From Clostridiales bacterium (GTDB taxonomy: Bacteria; Bacillota; Clostridia; Tissierellales; Sedimentibacteraceae), in the NCBI GenBank assembly GCA_003497505.1, contig DNNV01000009.1:1-6765 (forward strand): a stretch of 6,765 bases of DNA, written 5' to 3'. Below the pieces are notes generated by a model. It saw only the letters and a program-made list of their open reading frames with translations. It made no database searches and was not told the origin of the DNA. Below, in pieces: positions 1-6,725 of this stretch. Position numbers and translations under genes: made by a program. Within the stretch, counting starts at the first letter, position 1; the number at the start of each line of letters is the position of its first letter.

Positions 1-36
1 TGTAAGTGTATTCCCTGTAATTATTATCTTTTCCAT
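1..36 (-). CDS. 5' end of a gene cut by the window edge; start resembles histidine/aromatic amino acid ammonia-lyase
   Basis: Only the first 12 codons are inside the window, reading MEKIIITGNTLT. The ATG at 36-34 is preceded by GGAGG at 46-42 with 5 bases between, and a consensus promoter lies about 110 bases upstream, so a real gene start is well supported. The identity is not. From memory, the pattern of a short hydrophobic strand followed by [D/T]-G-[N/S]-x-L-T is typical of the N-terminus of histidine ammonia-lyase (HutH) and related MIO-cofactor lyases, which deaminate histidine or aromatic amino acids. Twelve residues cannot prove this, and the catalytic Ala-Ser-Gly loop would lie far outside the window. 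The gene has its own promoter, so it is probably a separate transcription unit from the transporter operon. Confidence 0.75.
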   Translation of the reverse strand, partial: MEKIIITGNTLT

Positions 37-95
37 GCTTTCCTCCCGAATATTTCTAAAAAAATAAGACAAATTTCAGCGTACCATAAATACAC
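24..95 (-). CDS. possible 23-codon leader ORF overlapping the start of the next gene
   Basis: A GTG at 95-93 opens a 23-codon frame ending in TAA at 26-24. It is preceded by AGGAGG at 110-105 with 9 bases between, a strong ribosome binding site that no other start would use. The frame lies wholly inside the transcript expected from the promoter at 146-174. It runs past the downstream ATG (36-34) in another frame and stops 13 bases into that gene. The peptide is hydrophobic in the middle with a basic end (GRKAWKR) and is rich in aromatic residues, beginning (M)YLWYAE. It could serve as a leader peptide or for translational coupling, or it may be a chance frame in AT-rich DNA. No homologue is recognised. 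Confidence 0.25.
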   Translation of the reverse strand: MYLWYAEICLIFLEIFGRKAWKR

Positions 96-145
96 CAAAA
101 TCTGCCTCCTAATATCTTATTTCTATAGGCTATTTCTTTAATTAA

Positions 146-174
146 ATTATAGTATACTTTTAAGAGTTTGTCAA
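146..174 (-). promoter_or_regulatory. consensus SigA-type promoter
   Basis: Reading the minus strand, TTGACA (174-169) and TATAAT (151-146) both match the housekeeping consensus exactly and are separated by the ideal 17 bases (168-152). The predicted transcription start is near 139, which gives an untranslated leader of about 100 bases before the ATG at 36. It points left, away from the ECF operon, and therefore serves the gene cut at the left edge. Confidence 0.88.
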
Positions 175-266
175 TCAAAGGAGTACCTGCTTTATCCATC
201 GATGGCTGCATTTTATACCACCTTCGACATTTCTTAATAATAGTATACCCTTTTTCCGGGATAATC

Positions 267-281
267 CATAAGTTTTTTATG
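267..281 (-). other. small AT-rich hairpin directly after the operon's last stop codon
   Basis: CATAA (281-277 on the minus strand) and TTATG (271-267) are perfect complements around a 5-base loop, starting immediately after the TAA at 284-282. The stem has only 5 base pairs, mostly A-T, and no U-run follows. It is not a convincing intrinsic terminator, and no better one is visible between 281 and the promoter at 174. Confidence 0.25.
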
Positions 282-3053
282 TTACTCCACAAGTCCGTAC
301 TTCACCTTTATGCGGTCAAGCTTTTCAAGCATGGGTTCTCCCATGACAAGCAGGAAGAATACCGTTGCTGCTGCGTGAATCAGGTCAAAGGGTGCTCCCG
401 TAACCCAAGATGTGATAATCATTGGCCAGGATACCTTTGATTGAAACATCAAAACAGATGCAGGATTCATAATACCCCCGTAAATAAGGAATACAGATAC
501 TCCTCCAAATACCGCAAGGGAAACTCTGTCCCTTCTCAGCAGCCCCTTTCGGAACAATACTCCCGACAAAAAGCCTATGATTCCCATGGCAAACATCTGC
601 CATGGCGTCCATGGTCCCTGACCGTATAGCATATTGGATAAAAACATGGTCATTGCTCCTACTAAAAACCCGCTTTCTCCTCCGAAGGCTACGCTTGATA
701 TGATTACCATGGCAGCAACAGGCTTAAACTGAGGAAGCATAAAAAATGCTGCCCTCCCTGCAACTCCTATACCACACAGTGAGGCGATAATAACCAGCTC
801 TCTTGCCTGTGGCTTACGACCCTCAAAAATCATAACAAATGGCAGCATTGTCTCCAAAATAATCAGCAGAGATATGAAGTAATACTTGCGATCTCCTAGG
901 TAAAAAACACCTATGTATATGGTAAGAGGTATGAGAAGCAATATGAGGACTGCCGCTGTTACAGTACGTTTTGAAAGCTGCCGCTTATCCCTTCGAACCT
1001 GTATCACCGATTGCGGCACATTGCTCTTTGCAAATACTGACATACAAAATGCAGTTGCTGAAATAACAAATGAAACAAGCATGCCTGAATACATCCACTG
1101 CTGACCTGCAATAACGTCCCCCATAGCCGAAAGCTCTCCCTTAAGTCCTGCCCATGCAAAACGTGATACAATTGGAAACAGCCTCTGAGCAGTCAACAAA
1201 ATAACAATAAGTGAAACAACGGAGGTTATCCTCTTTATTATTGACGTGCTTTTCTCAGGAGAAGCGGGGTTACTGCCGGAATCTCCTGTTTTATTTGATT
1301 TATCTAACTTATCTGATTTATCCGACTTATCCTGCTCATCAGTATAACCATCATCACTGAGGTCCGTCTCCTCCTCGGGTGGAGGGCTGCCTCCACATGC
1401 CATTATGATATCCTCCGCTGTAACCGCATCGGATAGCATGTGCCTTGCCATTCGGTTTGCCGCGGTGGTATAAAAGCTGTTTCCTGAAAAAAACTGCCTT
1501 GGTTTACCGTCTGTTACGATTCCGCCGTCAAAAAATAAGGCGCATCTACTTGCATATTTTGCGCAAAATTCAATATCGTGGCTTACCATTACAATGGTGA
1601 CTCCCTTTCTCAGGAGGTTTTTTAAAATGCCTGCAAATATTTGCTTAAACTCTGCATCCATGCCTTTTGTGGGTTCGTCCAGAAGCAAAATTTCAGGCTC
1701 AAGCAGCAGAACCTTTGCTAATGCCGAGCGCTGCTGCTCTCCACCTGACAGATCATAGGGATGTTGATTCATGAGACCATCCAGCCTGCAAAGAGATGCA
1801 GCGCGCATAACTCGCTTTTGTCGCTCATCGCTCGTAAAACGACGTCCCTTAAGCATTTCATATAAGTCCAGCTCAACAGTTTTTTTAACAAACAGCGCCT
1901 GCGGATTTTGAGGTAATACACCTAACAGACCGCTAAATTTTTCATTTTCGGGAATTGTGTGGAGCTCCCTTCCGTAAAGCATTACCCTGCCTCTGTATGG
2001 TCGGTTGATTCCGGACAACAATGAAAGAGTGGTTGTTTTTCCTGTACCATTCCCACCCAATATGGCTAAAAATTCTCCTTTTTGCACCTTCAGACTCACA
2101 CCTTTGACAACATCCGGAAAATCCTTCTCGTATCTGAACCATGCATCTGTGATGCTTATTGCTTCACTTCCTCTATCTACCGTAACAGCCGGTTTATCCG
2201 CAGGAACAGCTTTAACGGAATTATCTGTTGCAAATGTATCCAGCCACTGCCTGCCCTCTCTCACCGTTATGGGACAGTCAAGGCTGTTTTCAACACCTGC
2301 GTACACTCTCATGGGCACCGGCATGGCAAGAAACATCCTGTGATTTTCCCTGCCCAGGGACTGCCCAACTGCTCTGGGACTGCCATCAAAAATAATACTT
2401 CCGCCGTCCATTACTAGTGCCCGGTCAGCTAAGGGCATGGCCTCCTCCAACCTGTGCTCCGTTAAAATAACCGTAGTTCCCAGCTCCCTGTTTATTTTGC
2501 CCACAGTGGCAAGAAAATCCGAAGCAGCTATTGGGTCCAGCTGGCTGGTGGGCTCGTCCAGAATTAGAACAGACGGCTGCATTGCCATTATGGCCGCTAG
2601 GTTTAAAAGCTGCTTTTGTCCTCCCGAAAGCTCTGTTACATTTTTATAAAACCAATTTTGTATACCAAAAAATGATGCCATTTCAGCAACTCTGAGACGT
2701 ATGGAGGGTGTATCTAGGCCCAGGCTCTCCAGCCCGAAGGCAAGTTCATGCCACACTTTATCCGTAACTATTTGATTTTCCGGGCTTTGCAGCACAAATC
2801 CTATACGTGAGGACTGTTCCTCGTAGCTCATCTCCTCCAGATGAACTCCTTCAAAGGAAATTGTCCCGCTTTTTACGCCATGAGGCGCCAGAACAGTCTT
2901 CAGCTGCCTGAGAAGCGTTGTTTTTCCGCAGCCGGACGGACCACACAGCACAACAAACTGCCCTTTTTCCACGGTAAGGGATACGTCGTTTAATACCAAT
3001 TTTTCCTGCTCAGGATAGGAGAATGTCAAATTTTTAATTGCGTAGCTTTCCAC
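282..3053 (-). CDS. fused ECF transporter: two ATPase domains plus membrane S component, cobalamin-type (predicted)
   Basis: This 923-residue protein joins three ECF importer parts in one chain. ATPase 1 (about 1-240) has Walker A GPSGCGKTT at 38-46, Q-loop Gln89, signature LSGGQ at 142-146, Walker B ending D166-E167 and His200. ATPase 2 (about 297-535) has Walker A GGNGTGKTT at 333-341, Gln382, LSGGEQQR at 435-442, D459-E460 and His492. All catalytic residues are present in both. A hydrophilic linker (about 553-603) leads to a membrane region (about 604-910). Its last part contains the stretch GQGPWTPWQM at 811-820, which I recall from CbrT-like cobalamin S components. The membrane region is about 300 residues, against roughly 180-200 for a usual S component, so about 120 residues with some three extra helices precede the S core. 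The start is GTG at 3053, chosen because GGAGG at 3065-3061 sits 7 bases upstream; it overlaps ecfT by 28 bases. The chain supplies everything but EcfT, implying a dedicated transporter. The ATPase and S assignments are firm; the cobalamin substrate is inferred. Confidence 0.93.
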   Translation of the reverse strand: MESYAIKNLTFSYPEQEKLVLNDVSLTVEKGQFVVLCGPSGCGKTTLLRQLKTVLAPHGVKSGTISFEGVHLEEMSYEEQSSRIGFVLQSPENQIVTDKVWHELAFGLESLGLDTPSIRLRVAEMASFFGIQNWFYKNVTELSGGQKQLLNLAAIMAMQPSVLILDEPTSQLDPIAASDFLATVGKINRELGTTVILTEHRLEEAMPLADRALVMDGGSIIFDGSPRAVGQSLGRENHRMFLAMPVPMRVYAGVENSLDCPITVREGRQWLDTFATDNSVKAVPADKPAVTVDRGSEAISITDAWFRYEKDFPDVVKGVSLKVQKGEFLAILGGNGTGKTTTLSLLSGINRPYRGRVMLYGRELHTIPENEKFSGLLGVLPQNPQALFVKKTVELDLYEMLKGRRFTSDERQKRVMRAASLCRLDGLMNQHPYDLSGGEQQRSALAKVLLLEPEILLLDEPTKGMDAEFKQIFAGILKNLLRKGVTIVMVSHDIEFCAKYASRCALFFDGGIVTDGKPRQFFSGNSFYTTAANRMARHMLSDAVTAEDIIMACGGSPPPEEETDLSDDGYTDEQDKSDKSDKLDKSNKTGDSGSNPASPEKSTSIIKRITSVVSLIVILLTAQRLFPIVSRFAWAGLKGELSAMGDVIAGQQWMYSGMLVSFVISATAFCMSVFAKSNVPQSVIQVRRDKRQLSKRTVTAAVLILLLIPLTIYIGVFYLGDRKYYFISLLIILETMLPFVMIFEGRKPQARELVIIASLCGIGVAGRAAFFMLPQFKPVAAMVIISSVAFGGESGFLVGAMTMFLSNMLYGQGPWTPWQMFAMGIIGFLSGVLFRKGLLRRDRVSLAVFGGVSVFLIYGGIMNPASVLMFQSKVSWPMIITSWVTGAPFDLIHAAATVFFLLVMGEPMLEKLDRIKVKYGLVE
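1297..1332 (-). repeat. four 9-base tandem repeats coding an Asp-Lys-Ser linker
   Basis: Four in-frame 9-base units (minus-strand consensus GATAA[A/G]T[C/T][A/G]) encode DKS-DKS-DKL-DKS, followed by a decayed NKT unit. They lie at about residues 575-586 of the fused transporter, in the charged linker between the second ATPase and the membrane region. Simple-sequence repeats like this grow and shrink by slippage, so linker length probably varies between strains. Confidence 0.8.
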
Positions 3054-3916
3054 TTTCTTTCCTCCTCAATACGTACTATTACCGGTACAAGACAAAGCAC
3101 CGTATATGAAATCCACAAGCTTATTGTGAACAAATTAATATTGTTTCCTTTCATTGTGGGAAAATATCTCCACTTTAAACCTCCCGCAATACCTCCCGCC
3201 AGCATGTAACAGCCAAGAAGCCCGATTGCGGCCAGTGCTGCCTTATCTCTTTTTTCAAGACTGTAGATGGAAAATGCAGTTCTTCCGGGAAGACCGTAGC
3301 CCCTGCTCCTCATGCTGTCCGACGTTTCTATGGCATTTTCCAGAGCCCAGGTAATCATTATGGACAAAATGATAATTCCATGACGTGCTCTCTGTAAAAT
3401 ACCGCCGTTGGAAACATCCCTGCCTATGCACCTTTGGGCATTGGACACAACCTTAATCTGTGCCTTGAATTTAGGCACAAACCTAAGAGACATGGACAAA
3501 ACAAGGGACATGGCCGGTATAATTCTGCCGAACAGATATACAAATTTATCAGAGGTTATAACTTCGTTGTAGCATGAAAACCAGCATACCACCGCTGACA
3601 GCATGCACGATGCAGCAATGCCGTAGACAATAGACTCAAGCGTCAATGGATTTCCAGTATGAAGATATGTGATTATAGTTGCACCCTCGTGATTAAATGC
3701 AGGATTTATGAGTGCTGTAACAAGCATAGTTGGCAAAAGGAAGGCGAAGTTAAACTTCACCGCTCTTTTACCCTTTAAAGTTACGGAATATGTAAATGCA
3801 CATACAATTGAAATAACGAGGCATACAGGGTGCATAAACACCATGGAGAATGCAAAAATAAATCCAAAATATAAAAAATTTACAAGTGGATGATAATCAG
3901 AAAACGTATCTCTCAT
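3026..3916 (-). CDS. ecfT: ECF transporter transmembrane subunit EcfT (CbiQ family)
   Basis: This 296-residue membrane protein has hydrophobic segments at roughly 12-28, 30-47, 55-70, 94-114, 125-146, 222-245 and 262-283. The long helical stretch between about 147 and 215 corresponds to the cytoplasmic coupling helices of EcfT, which transmit ATP-driven motion from the two ATPases to the S component. The second coupling motif is clear: SMRSRGYG at 201-208, the Ala/Ser-Arg-Gly motif ending the second helix. The first appears as AQRCIGRD at about 160-167, where the usual Ala-Arg-Gly reads Cys-Ile-Gly. The ATG at 3916 is 2 bases after the upstream stop, and AGGGGA inside the preceding gene's last codons is its weak ribosome binding site. 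The gene ends in TGA, overlapping the fused ATPase/S gene by 28 bases. Family assignment is firm; substrate specificity does not come from this subunit. Confidence 0.93.
   Translation of the reverse strand: MRDTFSDYHPLVNFLYFGFIFAFSMVFMHPVCLVISIVCAFTYSVTLKGKRAVKFNFAFLLPTMLVTALINPAFNHEGATIITYLHTGNPLTLESIVYGIAASCMLSAVVCWFSCYNEVITSDKFVYLFGRIIPAMSLVLSMSLRFVPKFKAQIKVVSNAQRCIGRDVSNGGILQRARHGIIILSIMITWALENAIETSDSMRSRGYGLPGRTAFSIYSLEKRDKAALAAIGLLGCYMLAGGIAGGLKWRYFPTMKGNNINLFTISLWISYTVLCLVPVIVRIEEERKWKATQLKI
3061..3065 (-). promoter_or_regulatory. ribosome binding site deciding the GTG start of the fused ECF gene
   Basis: GGAGG lies 7 bases upstream of the GTG at 3053-3051, inside the end of the ecfT coding sequence. 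No ATG in the same frame nearby has a comparable site, so the GTG is preferred and the two genes are probably translationally coupled. Confidence 0.8.
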
Positions 3917-3918
3917 AG

Positions 3919-4902
3919 TTAATCCCCTACAGAGTAAAATCCGCCCACATCAACTCCAAGGTCACAGGTATAAACCCATTCTATAATATCTCCCTCTTTA
4001 AGCTGGTACCGTGAGCAGCCGTAGTTTGGAAACCAGCCGTTAACTTTGTACATCCATCCTGAAAGCTCACCGCAGTCAAACTCATACAGATTGTTTATGC
4101 CTTCGATATATACGGAATTGTACATAGGAGTATTCATAAACTCCATATGTATTTTCGCCTTCTTCATCTCTCTATGCAGCACATTAAAAACACTTTCCCC
4201 TTCGTAAAACGTCACTGTCTTTGTCGCAAATATTACACCGTCCTCCGGCACGAGCTCCACTTTTTCAGGATCAAGCCAATCTATATTATTCAGAATGGTA
4301 TCACATCTTACAGACAGAGTGCAGGTTCGCTCCACATCTGTTATGGTAGCGTTCTGCGGCTCTACGGGTATGGGCTTACCTTCAGGCACAGGGTCTGTCA
4401 GATATTTGTCCTTTCCCGTTACCGTGTCAATAACCATGCCCAGCGATTCCGAATAATCCTTTGAACCCTTTTCAACACCGGGGGATGAGCCTCCGCCTGC
4501 CAGCTCCTTAGCAAGCTCTACCTTCTCAGAAGCAGACAGTCCTCCTTCGATTCCACCTGGGCGGGCTTCAATTCTTTCAGGCTTCTCTGCGGGTTTTTCA
4601 TCTTCCGCGGCATTAGTATTTTCTATATTTTCTTTGTTTTCTATCTTTTCTGGTTCTTCTGTTTTTTCTTTATCTTTATCATTATCGTTTTTTTTATTTT
4701 CGCCATTTTTATCATCTGAAACCGGTGCCTCTTGACCGCCCGTAGGAGCGACTTCCTTATCCGTATCAGATAAGCTATCCCCTGACGTCTGACTCACATT
4801 CCAGCCCTGCAGGCCTGGAGCGTTCCCGCCGTACCAGAAGGCTGCGGCGAGAACTATTAAAATTAATACAAGGGCGATAACCTTGTTTTTCGTTATTTTC
4901 AT
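3919..4902 (-). CDS. membrane-anchored DUF4430 protein (transcobalamin C-terminal-like domain)
   Basis: This 327-residue protein has a basic N-terminus and one hydrophobic segment (about 8-24) without a lipobox cysteine, so it is most likely a signal anchor holding the protein outside the membrane. Residues about 40-115 are a Lys/Glu/Asn/Asp-rich low-complexity stalk. Residues about 190-325 form a DUF4430 domain, recognisable from FYEGESVFNVL (232-242), the run from YIEGINNLYEFDCG to SGWMYKVNGWFPNYGCSRY (265-299), and the closing GDIIEWVYTCDLG (304-316). This family corresponds to the small beta domain of animal transcobalamin and intrinsic factor, which closes over bound cobalamin. The five cysteines (194, 200, 277, 296, 313) all fall in this domain and could form disulfides. 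The ATG is preceded by GGAGG at 4916-4912, 9 bases away, and the gap to the upstream gene is 18 bases. It probably pairs with the barrel protein next door in ligand capture; this is inferred from family and context. Confidence 0.9.
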   Translation of the reverse strand: MKITKNKVIALVLILIVLAAAFWYGGNAPGLQGWNVSQTSGDSLSDTDKEVAPTGGQEAPVSDDKNGENKKNDNDKDKEKTEEPEKIENKENIENTNAAEDEKPAEKPERIEARPGGIEGGLSASEKVELAKELAGGGSSPGVEKGSKDYSESLGMVIDTVTGKDKYLTDPVPEGKPIPVEPQNATITDVERTCTLSVRCDTILNNIDWLDPEKVELVPEDGVIFATKTVTFYEGESVFNVLHREMKKAKIHMEFMNTPMYNSVYIEGINNLYEFDCGELSGWMYKVNGWFPNYGCSRYQLKEGDIIEWVYTCDLGVDVGGFYSVGD

Positions 4903-4920
4903 TATTCAAAACCTCCGGTA

Positions 4921-6594
4921 CTACAGCAGATTTGCCGAGCCCAGCATGTTAAACAGCATCTGTGCAATTTCAGACCTCAGAATATTATCATTTGGTCTTA
5001 TTTCCAGATCTGCCTGATCCAGTATATTTTCATTGTAGCAGAATGCCAGGGCTTCACGTGACCACTCTGCTGTTTTCACATAATCTCCGAATTGAGCCAG
5101 CACATCACGTATCATGCCGACCTCCATCTCAGTATCCATACCACATAGCTTTGCAGCCCTTGCCACCATAGCTGCGGCCTCCTGCCTTGTAATGCTTCCA
5201 TTAGGATTGAATGTTGTTTCGGATGTTCCGTTTACTATGCCATAGCTGCCTGCAGTTCCAACATAAGGAGCATACCAGTCAGAAGAAGTAACATCCGCAA
5301 ATTTATCATTTGAAACAGGCTTAAGCCCAAGCCCCTGAACCACTATTGTTGCAAACTCCGCGCGAGTCATAGTTGCTTCCGGTTCAAACCTATTTTCGGT
5401 CTTTCCGTTTATAATCCCCCTTGATGCCAGTGCTTCAATGGCAGGCTGATTTTTATGGGCATGAACACCTGTTATATCATCAAAGGTACGTCCCGGTAGA
5501 GTAATTGGCTTATAAGTAACATCCTTGTGCTTATTAAGCAATCCACTGCCCGGCACAGCAACCTCAATTGTTCCCGCGATTTTCAGTGAATCGATCATGC
5601 GGTACAGGCTGTTTTTACCCTGACGCGCTCGCTGGGCCGCAACAATACCGTAAAAGCCCTGCTCCGAAGCCATTTGATTAGAGCCGCTGCCGTCTGCCGT
5701 ATGCAGGAAGCCCTGGCCCTTTATATAAAAGGTCATAAGATTATCCAGCATAGTATTTCCGTTTTTTACAAACCTTGAATCTTCTAAGGGTATGCCCAAT
5801 TCACAAAGGGCTGCAATCATTTGAACACAGCTTTCGGAATTGGCGGTTCCCCAGCTTGAGAAGCCTCCCTTGTCGCTTTGCCTTTTGGACATACATTCCA
5901 AAGCTTCTTCCGTTGCTTTTTTAACCTCGGGTTTATCCTGATATTTAGCCAGAGCCTGCAGCGCCATACCTGTAATATCGGGATCGGAAACACCGTCACC
6001 GGACGCAGCTGCCGATGTTCCACCGAATAAGGACCATCCTCCGTCAGACAACTGGCATTCAAGTATTCTTTGTATGTACATTTCCCTTGTTGCCTGAGTT
6101 TTTGCATCAGGATTCTGAGGCATAGGATAATTGCCTGAATCAAGAGCTATAAGCGCCCATATAGGACCGTTCATTCCCTGCCATATTGTTTTATCATAAT
6201 CCCCCAAAGCTTTAGTTAAATCGTAACCTCCAACATCCCTTGCATCCTTTCCTATGGACGATAACGCCACAATTATTCTGGAATATTCCGTATATTTCTT
6301 ATCATGCAAATTGCCTTTAAGTGATTTAACATACGCTTCAACTGTAGCATAGTATTTTTCATAATACTCCTCCGGAACATTGTACCCAGAGCGCGCAAGT
6401 CCCAAAACAGCCCACTCTCCGCCTATTGAACCAACCTGCGGATTTGAAACCGTCTTGTACATATATGCTGCCGTATCCTTTATAGCAGCATCAAGAGTTG
6501 CATCATTCACCGCTCCAAAAGCAAGTGAAATACTGCTTGTAAGCGTAATAAGCACCGCAAGCAGCACAGAAGACATTCTTTTCATATTTTTCAT
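4921..6594 (-). CDS. SLH-anchored cell-wall protein with alpha/alpha-barrel (prenyltransferase/transcobalamin-like) repeats
   Basis: This 557-residue secreted protein has a signal peptide at about 1-27 (basic start, hydrophobic core, cleavage near AFGA). Residues about 30-340 show helical repeats of the prenyltransferase/squalene-cyclase type: GEWAVLGLARSG (59-70), the QW-like QLSDGGW (181-187), SDPDITGMALQAL (203-215), QSDKGGFSSW (239-248) and EQGFYGIVAAQ (311-321). A terpene-cyclase DXDD motif is absent, so a binding role is likelier than catalysis. The same alpha6/alpha6 barrel forms the large domain of transcobalamin and intrinsic factor. Three SLH domains follow: about 371-420 (TRAE at 410-413), 432-480 (ITRQE at 468-472) and a diverged 495-550 (LRSE at 539-542). 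SLH domains bind secondary cell-wall polymer and hold the protein in the wall. The ATG at 6594 is preceded by AAGGGAG, ending 9 bases upstream; the out-of-frame ATG at 6601 is too close to that site. It is the first gene of the operon visible here. The fold is well supported; the ligand is inferred from the DUF4430 and ECF neighbours. Confidence 0.9.
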   Translation of the reverse strand: MKNMKRMSSVLLAVLITLTSSISLAFGAVNDATLDAAIKDTAAYMYKTVSNPQVGSIGGEWAVLGLARSGYNVPEEYYEKYYATVEAYVKSLKGNLHDKKYTEYSRIIVALSSIGKDARDVGGYDLTKALGDYDKTIWQGMNGPIWALIALDSGNYPMPQNPDAKTQATREMYIQRILECQLSDGGWSLFGGTSAAASGDGVSDPDITGMALQALAKYQDKPEVKKATEEALECMSKRQSDKGGFSSWGTANSESCVQMIAALCELGIPLEDSRFVKNGNTMLDNLMTFYIKGQGFLHTADGSGSNQMASEQGFYGIVAAQRARQGKNSLYRMIDSLKIAGTIEVAVPGSGLLNKHKDVTYKPITLPGRTFDDITGVHAHKNQPAIEALASRGIINGKTENRFEPEATMTRAEFATIVVQGLGLKPVSNDKFADVTSSDWYAPYVGTAGSYGIVNGTSETTFNPNGSITRQEAAAMVARAAKLCGMDTEMEVGMIRDVLAQFGDYVKTAEWSREALAFCYNENILDQADLEIRPNDNILRSEIAQMLFNMLGSANLL

Positions 6595-6632
6595 TTTTCA
6601 TTCTCCCTTCAATATTATAATTTTCGTTCACT

Positions 6633-6646
6633 AAAACGGGGTTAGG
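6633..6646 (-). repeat. direct repeat copy 1 flanking the hairpin element
   Basis: The minus strand reads CCTAACCCCGTTTT. A second copy differing at one of 14 positions lies at 6752-6765, and the two copies bracket hairpin B and most of hairpin A. Confidence 0.7.
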
Positions 6647-6666
6647 GCATGTCACAGTCTCGTTCA

Positions 6667-6701
6667 CCAATTTATTTGCTCCCTCCAGTCGCATAAATTG
6701 G
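6667..6701 (-). repeat. hairpin B of the leader element
   Basis: Nine perfect base pairs join CCAATTTAT (minus strand 6701-6693) to ATAAATTGG (6675-6667). The loop region reads GCGACTGGAGGGAGC plus two A, and GC/GC pairing can extend the stem past a small bulge. No U-run follows, so it is not an intrinsic terminator. Its loop shares CGACYG and AGGGAG with hairpin A although the stems differ. Confidence 0.75.
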
Positions 6702-6725
6702 GAACTCGTTGTGGTTGACCTACCG

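Noticed and set aside
196..205. Palindrome CCATCGATGG as an operator
   Set aside because: A single 10-base palindrome about 20 bases upstream of the -35 box; nothing else supports a regulator site.
56..292. A 78-codon minus-strand frame starting just before the stop of the fused ECF gene
   Set aside because: It has no ribosome binding site, the perfect promoter at 146-174 lies inside it, and its composition resembles no protein family. It is probably a chance frame in AT-rich intergenic DNA.
2005..2417. Plus-strand frames of about 110 codons opposite the fused ECF gene
   Set aside because: They overlap two highly conserved ATPase domains on the other strand, lack ribosome binding sites and show no family features.
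4921..6594. SLH protein as a functional terpene or squalene cyclase
   Set aside because: QW-like repeats are present, but the DXDD catalytic motif is not (only D204-P-D206), and the protein is exported with wall anchors, which does not fit a membrane-lipid cyclase.
6614..6619. TATAAT on the minus strand just upstream of the SLH gene, as a -10 element
   Set aside because: Transcription would start at about 6607, inside the ribosome binding site, and the position 17 bases upstream reads ACCCCG, not a -35 element.
6503..6694. A 63-codon minus-strand frame spanning the leader hairpin and the start of the SLH gene
   Set aside because: It is out of frame with the signal-peptide-bearing protein, runs through the hairpin, and lacks a recognisable product.
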